Assembly (NCBI GenBank): GCA_020696885.1
Contig: JAJFMS010000252.1
Span: 1 to 5,997 of the forward strand
Direction of reading: 5' to 3'
DNA: 5,997 nucleotides
Source of the DNA: Armatimonadota bacterium
Lineage (GTDB): Bacteria > Armatimonadota > SYMT01
Under the pieces are notes generated by a model. The model saw nothing but the letters and a program-made list of their open reading frames with translations. It made no database searches and was not told where the DNA came from. The position numbers and the translations under genes are program-made. The first letter of the stretch is position 1; each line of letters starts with the position of its first letter. Shown piece by piece: positions 1 through 5,254 of the stretch.

Positions 1-1874
1 GTCCGTCCGGTCAGGAACGCGCGCTGCCGCCGGAGTCGTGCGGCGCTGTGGATGCTCTTGGTGATGCAGTAGCGGATGTCGAACGACTCCTCATCCAGAA
101 CCAGGGTGCAGCCGCCACGGAACCAGAAATCCGGGTCGCGGTGGCCAGACCTCGCGCCTAGCTCTCGCGAGGCTTCATTGAAGTACTCCGGCCGGCGCTG
201 GGTGAGCGTGATGACCACGTACCGAAGGAGGTCACCGTCCGGCCCCACCCGGCGGGCGACGCGGATGGCGTGGACCTCCACTTTGAGTGCCGGATCCAGC
301 CCCAGCATCGCGAGCACGGAGTCGTTCCGCCCGGATTTCAGCCATTTGTGCACCTCTCTGCAGCGGGTCAGCATCCGAGTATGGATCTTCCGCCGGTCGG
401 CCAGCCGCGCGGAAAACCCGGTCAGGACCTCTTTCAGCCCGGAGAACCGGCCCAGCCGGTTCTCTTCCTGGGAGGGGCACATCCAGCGGAGGCTGTCTTC
501 CGAGAGCGTCCGCACCTCGCGCGGATAGATACCGCGCCGGCGGAACGCTTCTATCAGCGCGAGCCGGTTCCCGCGGTCGTCGTCTCGCACCAGGTCGAAA
601 TCCGCGGTAATGAGGGCCCGCAGGTACTCGCCGAAGGTGATGTCTACCGGCGGCAGGTAGTCCAACGCGCGGATGCACATGTTCAGCACGTGCTGCGCGG
701 CCTTGGCGGCTTCCTGGGCCAGCCGGTTCACCAGATCGGGATGGATATCGCCCTGCGGGAGCACGCCCGAGCCGTTGGTGGCCAGGCGGAGGAGGTCGGC
801 CACGCGGGACTTGTAGATCGAGAGGAACGCGTCGAAGATCGCGGCCACCAGGATCGCGCCCCGGGCGTGCGGCTCGAATTCGCGCTGCATCTCGGACGGG
901 TCCGGGCACTTCGGATGCCAGACGCGGTTCTTATCGAACTCTCCCAGCGCGCTGCGCAGCGCGCCGTGACGGCCGGTGGCCGCGCCGAACTGCATCGCCA
1001 GCTCCCCGAGCACGTTCTGCCGCTCCAACTCCCCACGCGTCTTGGCGACCTGATGCCGCAGCACCTCTGGAAACGTGAAGTGCTGGAGCATCGCGACAAT
1101 GTCCGCAAACGCCTCGTGGAACGCCAGCACGTCCGGATTGGTAGGCTCGATGAACCGGCGGTGCATGCCGTCCAGTAGCGCGTGCGTGACTTCGTGCGCC
1201 ACGATGTCGTGGGAGAGGCAGGTGAAGACGAGGCCGCCCGGAAAGTGCGCGCCCGGATCGTCGGCCCCTGCCGGGAAGTACCCAAAGAGCAGCGCCTTCT
1301 TCTCCGGGCTGTAGAAGGCGTTCGCCTCCCGCAGGGCGTGCGGGTAGATCCGCAGTCGCTGTACGTAATCGTCCTGCCACTCTCCTTGCGCATCCTTATA
1401 CCGGTGAGTTGCCCAGATGGCGGGGCGTCCCAGGGCCCGCTCGAAGTGACGGATCGTGAGCATCGAAACCGCATAGACCATCTGCTGATGGAACTGCGGG
1501 TTGCCTTCCGACGGCTCCAGGCCATCCTGCGCCAGCAGGTTCGGCTCGTTGAGGTCCACCGGCTCGTAGAAGCAGCGGCTGGCGGGGTCGTAGTCCACCA
1601 CCTCGACGTACTCGCCGACGGGACCTGGCTCCAGGTGGGCGCCGGTGGTCACCGGTTCTGGCTCGGCCAGAGAGCCGGCGGCGCAGTCCCCCTGGGACGC
1701 GGCCGCTTCCCAGGGAATCTTCAGCGTGGTCTGGTTGATGATCGCCGTCTCGAGCCGGGTGTCCAGGCTTGGGTCCAACGCGTAGACGCGCAGCCGTCGG
1801 AAGGGCGGATGTGGAATCGGTACCGGACGTCCCTTCCCGCTCGCGGCCGGCGGGGGCGTCGAAGTTTCGCTCAT
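1..1874 (-). CDS. Gluzincin-type (M4-like) zinc metallopeptidase, C-terminus beyond window
   Basis: The minus-strand frame stays open from an ATG at 1874 to the window edge: 624 codons, no stop. A Shine-Dalgarno GGAG (1881-1884) lies 6 bases before the ATG, which fixes the start. Residues 227-231 read HEVTH, the HExxH zinc/catalytic motif, inside SHDIVAHEVTHALLDG. HEAFADI follows at 253-259, so Glu254 is the likely third zinc ligand and Asp258 matches the Asp four residues after that Glu in thermolysin. The gap from His231 to Glu254 is 22 residues, against 19 in thermolysin. His336, in EPHARGA before a hydrophobic helix, could be the transition-state His; that is inference. Predicted role: zinc-dependent peptide-bond hydrolysis. 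No signal peptide is visible; the N-terminus is Pro-rich (about 7-24), so a cytoplasmic location or non-classical export is likely. Residues 340-624 have no fold I can name. It is not a canonical M4 protease, which would carry a signal and a propeptide. The metallopeptidase call is firm; substrate and subfamily are unknown. Confidence 0.86.
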   Translation of the reverse strand, partial: MSETSTPPPAASGKGRPVPIPHPPFRRLRVYALDPSLDTRLETAIINQTTLKIPWEAAASQGDCAAGSLAEPEPVTTGAHLEPGPVGEYVEVVDYDPASRCFYEPVDLNEPNLLAQDGLEPSEGNPQFHQQMVYAVSMLTIRHFERALGRPAIWATHRYKDAQGEWQDDYVQRLRIYPHALREANAFYSPEKKALLFGYFPAGADDPGAHFPGGLVFTCLSHDIVAHEVTHALLDGMHRRFIEPTNPDVLAFHEAFADIVAMLQHFTFPEVLRHQVAKTRGELERQNVLGELAMQFGAATGRHGALRSALGEFDKNRVWHPKCPDPSEMQREFEPHARGAILVAAIFDAFLSIYKSRVADLLRLATNGSGVLPQGDIHPDLVNRLAQEAAKAAQHVLNMCIRALDYLPPVDITFGEYLRALITADFDLVRDDDRGNRLALIEAFRRRGIYPREVRTLSEDSLRWMCPSQEENRLGRFSGLKEVLTGFSARLADRRKIHTRMLTRCREVHKWLKSGRNDSVLAMLGLDPALKVEVHAIRVARRVGPDGDLLRYVVITLTQRRPEYFNEASRELGARSGHRDPDFWFRGGCTLVLDEESFDIRYCITKSIHSAARLRRQRAFLTGR

Positions 1875-1880
1875 CGCTCT

Positions 1881-1884
1881 CTCC
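1881..1884 (-). promoter_or_regulatory. Ribosome binding site of the metallopeptidase gene
   Basis: On the minus strand GGAG is followed by six bases (AGAGCG) and then ATG. This selects the start at 1874 over in-frame upstream alternatives and over the longer overlapping frame that begins near 1962. Confidence 0.65.
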
Positions 1885-2061
1885 AACCCTCGGGGGCATC
1901 GTCGCCCCGGAGGCAACGAACAGGTAGTCTTGCGTCTTCCTGACCGTGAGGCCAGTCCCCACGATTTGCCGCAGATCGAGCCGACATCCGCCCGATCAAG
2001 CAGTACCTGCATAGGGGAGTACGCTCAGGAGCCGGCTGCTTTTCATATAGGGGGAGGCCCA

Positions 2062-2127
2062 ATGAAGCGAATTTCACAGAACGGGGCGATGTGCAGTCGC
2101 TGCGGGGAAAGAGCGGGTTCGATGTGA
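2062..2127 (+). CDS. Possible 21-residue CxxC peptide (leader or remnant)
   Basis: ATG at 2062 is preceded by a strong GGGGAGG (2051-2057) with four bases between. The peptide is only 21 residues and contains CSRCGER (residues 11-17), the look of half a zinc ribbon, then stops with TGA (2125-2127). It sits about 97 bases before the glycosyltransferase-like gene on the same strand. It could be a translated leader, the start of a small zinc-ribbon protein broken by a frameshift (another frame beyond it is also Cys-rich, through about 2252), or chance. The strong ribosome binding site is the main evidence; no function can be given. Confidence 0.25.
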   Translation: MKRISQNGAMCSRCGERAGSM

Positions 2128-2224
2128 GCGTCCCGAATTCCGGTAAAACGCGCGAGGATGGGGTACACACAGAGTGTCCCTGCCTGGCCGCTCCCGTCCG
2201 GGCCTGCTTCGAAAGTCAGGATTC

Positions 2225-2968
2225 ATGCCGAAACTCACCGTCGCGACGATGACCTGGGCGCACACACCGAAGGAGGCGGACCTGCTCGCTTCTTCCATGG
2301 CCGCGCTGGCGGAGCATGGGTTCCCCATCGTCCTCGCGGACGGCGGCTCGATCGGCGGGTTTACGGACCGGCTGCGGGCGCTGCACGACGTGACCACCGT
2401 GATGCCCCGTCTCGGTCCGGGTCGGCTCGTGGGTCAGATCGAGTCCGCCATGGCCGGCGCAGCGCGGCCGAAGCCGGAATACGTGCTCTACACCGAGCCG
2501 GACAAGGAGTGGTTCTTCCGCCACCGTCTGGCGGATTTCGTGGCCGCGCTGGAGCGGCAGGCGGGCGTGGGCGTGCTCCTCGCCAGCCGGGATGAGGCCA
2601 GCTTCGGCACCTTCCCAGCCGGACAGCGGCTCACCGAGGGGCTGTTCAACCAGTTGGCCGCGCAAACGATCGGGGCCGCCGGGGATACCCTGTACGGCCC
2701 GATGTTCGTGCGGGCGGACCTGGTGCCCCACGTGACGGAACTGCACGAGGACATGGGCTGGGGCTGGCGGCCGTACCTGATGGCCATCGCGCACCGGCTG
2801 GGCGCCGGCGTGGCGTACCACCTGGCGGACCTCCCCTGTCCCGAGCACCAGCGGGGCGAGGACCACGAAGCAGCCCGCATCTACCGGGTGGAGCAGCTCG
2901 CCCAGAACGTGAAGGGCCTGGCCCTCGGAATGAAGGCGGACATCATCCACGAGAAGTTCCACATCTAG
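2225..2968 (+). CDS. GT-A-fold glycosyltransferase-like protein
   Basis: 247 residues starting MPKLTVATMTW. This ATG is preferred because the protein then opens directly with the first beta strand of a nucleotide-sugar-binding fold. The Shine-Dalgarno is weak (AGGA 2218-2221, three bases away), and an in-frame GTG at 2174 is possible but has no nearby ribosome site. The layout suits a GT2-like GT-A fold: strand plus Thr-rich loop (5-11), strand then DGGS (35-42, IVLADGGS), and a second strand with an acidic motif, EYVLYTEPDKEWFF (85-98). Asp93 or Glu91 would replace the usual DxD metal site; that is inference. A region at 154-182 (DTLYGPMFVR, HEDMGWGW) resembles an acceptor or catalytic segment with an ED pair (175-176). 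No signal or membrane segment is seen, so it is probably cytoplasmic. Proposed role: sugar transfer from an activated donor; donor and acceptor unknown. It stands alone, with no cell-envelope genes beside it. A non-catalytic member of the fold is the main alternative. Confidence 0.62.
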   Translation: MPKLTVATMTWAHTPKEADLLASSMAALAEHGFPIVLADGGSIGGFTDRLRALHDVTTVMPRLGPGRLVGQIESAMAGAARPKPEYVLYTEPDKEWFFRHRLADFVAALERQAGVGVLLASRDEASFGTFPAGQRLTEGLFNQLAAQTIGAAGDTLYGPMFVRADLVPHVTELHEDMGWGWRPYLMAIAHRLGAGVAYHLADLPCPEHQRGEDHEAARIYRVEQLAQNVKGLALGMKADIIHEKFHI

Positions 2969-2996
2969 GCACTGCGCGCGATGTGGGGTGTTGGGG

Positions 2997-3028
2997 AACG
3001 GCAGCATCCCCCGGGAGGTGCTGCCGTT
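2997..3028 (+). terminator. Perfect 10-bp hairpin after the glycosyltransferase-like gene
   Basis: AACGGCAGCA (2997-3006) is exactly complementary to TGCTGCCGTT (3019-3028) around a 12-base G/C-rich loop. It begins 28 bases after the stop codon at 2968, a usual terminator position. No T-run follows (TTAACTGT), so it may be an imperfect intrinsic terminator or a 3'-end stabilising stem with Rho-dependent termination. Confidence 0.55.
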
Positions 3029-3235
3029 AACTGTAGCAGGCGCGTCGCCAGACCGCCCATGTTCTGGATGGTTTGTGAACCCTCCTGCAAAGCTGCGACT
3101 TCCCCGGCCTCCGCGAGCGGCCACCGTTCCCGCTGGCCGTCACGCCGACCGTGGCGAAGCGTCTCGTGCGGCACCGTTACTCGATCGGGTCATCCGTGGA
3201 CTGTGAGAGTAGGTTCGGGCTTCAGCAGTGCCCAT

Positions 3236-3245
3236 GAGGTGGAGG
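3236..3245 (+). promoter_or_regulatory. Double Shine-Dalgarno of the zinc-ribbon gene
   Basis: GAGGT (3236-3240) and GGAGG (3241-3245) lie nine and four bases before ATG 3250. A TTG at 3247 would extend the protein by one residue but sits only one base from GGAGG, so ATG 3250 is chosen. Confidence 0.6.
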
Positions 3246-3249
3246 CTTG

Positions 3250-3966
3250 ATGAAGACGTGGACTGAGCGTCCTGGATCGAGGAACTATTGGTGCGGCACC
3301 TGCGATGCGATGACCGAGCACGACATTCTGCGAGATTACCGCGATCGTCTTGTGTGTCGGTGGTGTCTACCCATCTCTACCCCAGGCATCCACGCGCAGA
3401 TGAACCTATGGAAAGATAGGATCAAGCAGCAAGGGCAATGTGAAGAGTGCGGAAAGACGGCGCCGGTAACTCGTGAGAAGTCGAGCACCCCATACGTCTC
3501 CTGCCAGGTCTGCGGAACGCGCGAGGACCAGCATCAGAAGCGTACCGAGCCCCCCGAGGGACGGCGGGACGAGGCGTTTTCCTGGGAGATCCTCCCGCCA
3601 GGGAGCATCCTGGATCGCATCCGATCCATTCGGGGTGGCCCAAGCGAGGTCACCGAGGAAATTAAAGAGAGGGCGGAGCGGCTGACGTTCATTGATAGCC
3701 TCGGACCTCTCCGGTGGTGGCGAGGAATACCACTCCGAGGCAACCGGGAGTATTTCGTCGCCGAGTTTGACCGGTGCGTGATTGCTGACAGCCCGACCGT
3801 CGGCAACGCCATCTACATCTATGGCAAGGAGCCAGAGAAGCTTGATTGGCAGGGCGTGTTCGGCGGGACGAAGATGAACGCGCTGGCTCTTGGAGCCAAG
3901 CGTATCGTCCACCAGGGAGAATGGCGAGCGAAGCTCCGGGAGGCCTGGTTGCGCTATGGAGCGTGA
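3250..3966 (+). CDS. Tandem zinc-ribbon-like protein with uncharacterised C-terminal domain
   Basis: 238 residues. Eight cysteines form two four-Cys sets: C15/C18 with C36/C39 and C64/C67 with C85/C88. Both sets read CxxC-x17-CxxC, separated by 24 residues, which points to two zinc-ribbon-like metal sites. A charged linker follows (about 90-145; Arg, Glu and Pro rich). The C-terminal part (about 146-238) looks globular: an EYFVAEFDRCVIAD segment (167-180), GNAIYIY (185-191), FGGTKMNALALGAKRIVHQG (204-223), and a basic, Trp-containing end. I do not recognise this domain. Zinc ribbons often bind nucleic acid or other proteins, so a DNA/RNA-binding or regulatory role is possible but unproven. 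No signal peptide or membrane segment is seen, so it is probably cytoplasmic. GC is about 55-57% in three 60-base stretches counted by hand, against 62-73% in sampled stretches of other genes here, hinting at recent acquisition. It has its own ribosome site and a 281-base upstream gap, so it is probably transcribed alone. Confidence 0.75.
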   Translation: MKTWTERPGSRNYWCGTCDAMTEHDILRDYRDRLVCRWCLPISTPGIHAQMNLWKDRIKQQGQCEECGKTAPVTREKSSTPYVSCQVCGTREDQHQKRTEPPEGRRDEAFSWEILPPGSILDRIRSIRGGPSEVTEEIKERAERLTFIDSLGPLRWWRGIPLRGNREYFVAEFDRCVIADSPTVGNAIYIYGKEPEKLDWQGVFGGTKMNALALGAKRIVHQGEWRAKLREAWLRYGA

Positions 3967-4046
3967 CAAACGCGCCACGGCGGGTGCGGTCGAGGCAGGT
4001 CGTTATCCCAACGCAGCGGGTAGGCGGAGAATCCAGGGCGGGGCCT

Positions 4047-4078
4047 AACCGTCGCTACTCGCGAGCGCGTAGACGGTT
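4047..4078. terminator. Hairpin in the convergent gap
   Basis: AACCGTC (4047-4053) pairs with GACGGTT (4072-4078). Alternatively AACCGT pairs with ACGGTT and continues, past a two-base bulge, as CTAC (4055-4058) with GTAG (4069-4072), leaving a short TCGCGAGCGC loop. It lies between the 3' ends of two convergent genes, where a bidirectional terminator is expected. There is no T-run on either side, so termination is inferred from position and stem only. Confidence 0.4.
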
Positions 4079-4087
4079 GGTGTCGCT

Positions 4088-4894
4088 TCACGCAAACGAG
4101 GCACAAGGAGGGTAGCCTGCCGCCGGTATCTCTGTCTCTCGTTGTGCGGCGTCGGACTTCGCTCGCGCTGCTACCAGTCGCTTTCGTTCCCACACCCGCT
4201 CCCGGAGGGTCTGCGGGTCCACCGGGGCCTCCAGCTCGGCCAGCACCTCCCGACGTGCCGCAACGGCCTCGGACACCTGGCGCTGGTATTCCCAGACGGT
4301 CTGCACCTCGCCACGGTCTGCGAGGTATTCGTAGTCGCCGCTGCCCAGGCGGTGGATGCTGGCGGCGCGGGACTTCAACACTTCCGGTGGCGCGGTGTAG
4401 CAGACAAACCCGCCGACGCGATCGCACTGCTCCCGGTCCCACCGCTGCTGGCGATGCTCCGCTGCGTGGTCATGCACCCAGCGATGAGGCTGAACCAGAC
4501 GGTGGTCCAGCCCCGGGGTCTGCCAGCGGATGGTGCGAGTCGGGGGACCGAGCCGCGGCAGCCGTTGCTTCAAGCACTGGAGCGCCCCATGATCGTGCGG
4601 GGTCAGGTGCTCCGGCACGAGCAGTACCGGATCCGAGCGATCGGCATCGAACGGCGTGGGGCAGAGGTGCTCGCCGTGCAGCAGCACCACCGTGCCGGGC
4701 TGACGCTGGTACGCAAGTCCCCAGAGGAGCCGCGCCAGCAGGCGGGCGCCCGCGGTGTCCGTGAGCACGTGCCACGTATCGTGGAAGTAGTTGGTGCTGA
4801 ACAGCGCCTCCGTGCCGGGTCGCAGTGTCACCACCCTGAATAGTCGCCCTCCCGCCTGCGCTTCGCGCAGGTGGAGCTTCATTCCCTGTTCCAT
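4088..4894 (-). CDS. Conserved-looking protein of unknown function
   Basis: 268 residues from ATG 4894, chosen because GGAGG (4902-4906 on the minus strand) lies seven bases upstream. The same frame could extend to 5002, but the extra 36 residues have no ribosome site and would cover a dyad in the intergenic region. I do not recognise the family. Visible parts: a beta-like start (about 5-30), a helix ARLLARLLWGLAYQ (50-63), then a strand TVVLLHGEHL (68-77) and DPVLLVPEHL (88-97), which give an alpha/beta look. A His/Trp/Arg-rich middle follows (about 100-156, with HRWVHDHAAEH at 137-147), then GGFVCYTAPPEVL (161-173) and a long charged C-terminal helix (about 205-255), probably coiled. Cysteines are scattered and make no CxxC. 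No signal peptide or membrane span is seen, so it is probably cytoplasmic. It is divergent from the fucosidase gene and convergent with the zinc-ribbon gene, so context gives no functional hint. The coding call is firmer than any guess at function. Confidence 0.66.
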   Translation of the reverse strand: MEQGMKLHLREAQAGGRLFRVVTLRPGTEALFSTNYFHDTWHVLTDTAGARLLARLLWGLAYQRQPGTVVLLHGEHLCPTPFDADRSDPVLLVPEHLTPHDHGALQCLKQRLPRLGPPTRTIRWQTPGLDHRLVQPHRWVHDHAAEHRQQRWDREQCDRVGGFVCYTAPPEVLKSRAASIHRLGSGDYEYLADRGEVQTVWEYQRQVSEAVAARREVLAELEAPVDPQTLRERVWERKRLVAARAKSDAAQRETEIPAAGYPPCASFA

Positions 4895-4901
4895 GGCCCA
4901 G

Positions 4902-4906
4902 CCTCC
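4902..4906 (-). promoter_or_regulatory. Ribosome binding site deciding the start of the unknown protein
   Basis: On the minus strand the bases read GGAGG, then seven bases, then ATG at 4894. Its strength and spacing favour this start over the ATG at 4882 and the upstream ATG at 5002. Confidence 0.65.
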
Positions 4907-4979
4907 CTGCTCAACGACACTATCGCGCGGGAGGGGCCGGCTGTTAAGCGAGATTCCACCTTCCGACCGGGGGACTGCA

Positions 4980-5007
4980 TGGACCCGTGCGGGACCCGGC
5001 ACGTCCA
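4980..5007. repeat. Imperfect inverted repeat between divergent genes
   Basis: TGGAC (4980-4984) pairs with GTCCA (5003-5007), and GTGC (4987-4990) with GCAC (4999-5002). That gives nine base pairs with a two-base bulge and an eight-base GGGACCCG loop. It lies 86 bases from the start of the minus-strand gene and about 250 from the fucosidase gene. It could be an operator or an RNA stem in a leader; in GC-rich DNA it could also be chance. Confidence 0.35.
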
Positions 5008-5243
5008 GTCACCGGGCGCGACGACGCTGCCTGGGAGGACGGGATGTCTCCGAAAGGCGCGTGCTGCGCCGGGTAATCCAGCGGCTGGGCGCCGCCACCG
5101 GAGTGCCGCTCCGCGCCGCCAGCGGCGGGTGCCGTCTCGGTATGACTTCTGCGGCTGGGGGACGGCGGCTTCGGTCGTGTAGGAGATTCGACGCCCGGCG
5201 GCGGATGGACTCCTGACAAGACACCCGCGGCGACGGCTGCGGC

Positions 5244-5248
5244 AGGAG
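5244..5248 (+). promoter_or_regulatory. Ribosome binding site of the fucosidase gene
   Basis: AGGAG sits six bases before ATG 5255, and the protein then begins at once with a twin-arginine signal, so this start is well supported. Confidence 0.65.
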
Positions 5249-5254
5249 AGACCG

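Larger units (their letters stand above)
1875..2224. other. Divergent intergenic region between metallopeptidase and glycosyltransferase-like genes
   Basis: About 350 bases separate two divergent genes, so promoters for both should lie here. I found no convincing -35/-10 pair. There are two similar G-rich patches, ATAGGGGAG (2011-2019) and ATAGGGGGAG (2047-2056), 36 bases apart; the second supplies the Shine-Dalgarno-like sequence of a possible tiny gene at 2062. No strong hairpin was seen. The open frames covering this stretch on both strands look unlike protein, apart from the short candidate listed separately. Confidence 0.5.
2969..3249. other. Intergenic region before the zinc-ribbon gene
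   Basis: About 280 bases. It holds the hairpin at 2997-3028 and a weaker 6-bp dyad, CGGCCA (3118-3123) with TGGCCG (3134-3139). The short frames here are rich in Pro, Arg and Ala, lack good ribosome sites and are not convincing genes. No clear sigma-70 promoter was recognised, although the promoter of the downstream gene should lie between about 3030 and 3230. Confidence 0.5.
4895..5254. other. Divergent intergenic region upstream of the fucosidase gene
   Basis: About 360 bases between divergent starts. Besides the ribosome sites of both genes it holds an imperfect dyad at 4980-5007 and two small adjacent stems: CGGAG (5099-5103) with CTCCG (5109-5113), and CGCCG (5114-5118) with CGGCG (5123-5127). 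The frames through it are Arg/Pro/Ser-rich and look non-coding. No clear promoter hexamers were identified. Confidence 0.5.

Noticed and set aside
270..1178. A 302-codon plus-strand open frame across the metallopeptidase gene, continued by another at 1182-1943
   Set aside because: It lies antisense to a gene with clear catalytic motifs and a ribosome site. Long antisense frames are expected in GC-rich DNA, and the translation shows no recognisable motif.
1396..1962. A longer minus-strand frame beginning near 1962 as an alternative or overlapping gene
   Set aside because: It is in a different frame from the metallopeptidase, loses protein character after the first 30 or so residues, and has no ribosome site comparable to the one at 1881-1884.
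2216..3124. A 302-codon minus-strand open frame over the glycosyltransferase-like gene
   Set aside because: His/Arg/Pro-rich translation without domain features; it also runs through the hairpin and the intergenic gap. The plus-strand frame has the fold-like pattern.
3118..3139. A 6-bp dyad CGGCCA/TGGCCG before the zinc-ribbon gene as an operator
   Set aside because: Too short and GC-rich to stand out from chance, and no promoter elements are nearby.
4044..4081. attC-like (integron) site: GCCTAAC followed by a stem and GTTGGTG
   Set aside because: The left part fits RYYYAAC, but the right part breaks GTTRRRY. The element is too short (about 40 bases), lacks the inner L boxes, and has no integrase or cassette array nearby.
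4142..4843. A 233-codon plus-strand open frame opposite the unknown protein
   Set aside because: No good ribosome site, and it has the typical look of an antisense translation. The minus-strand frame has GGAGG at ideal spacing and a more protein-like composition.
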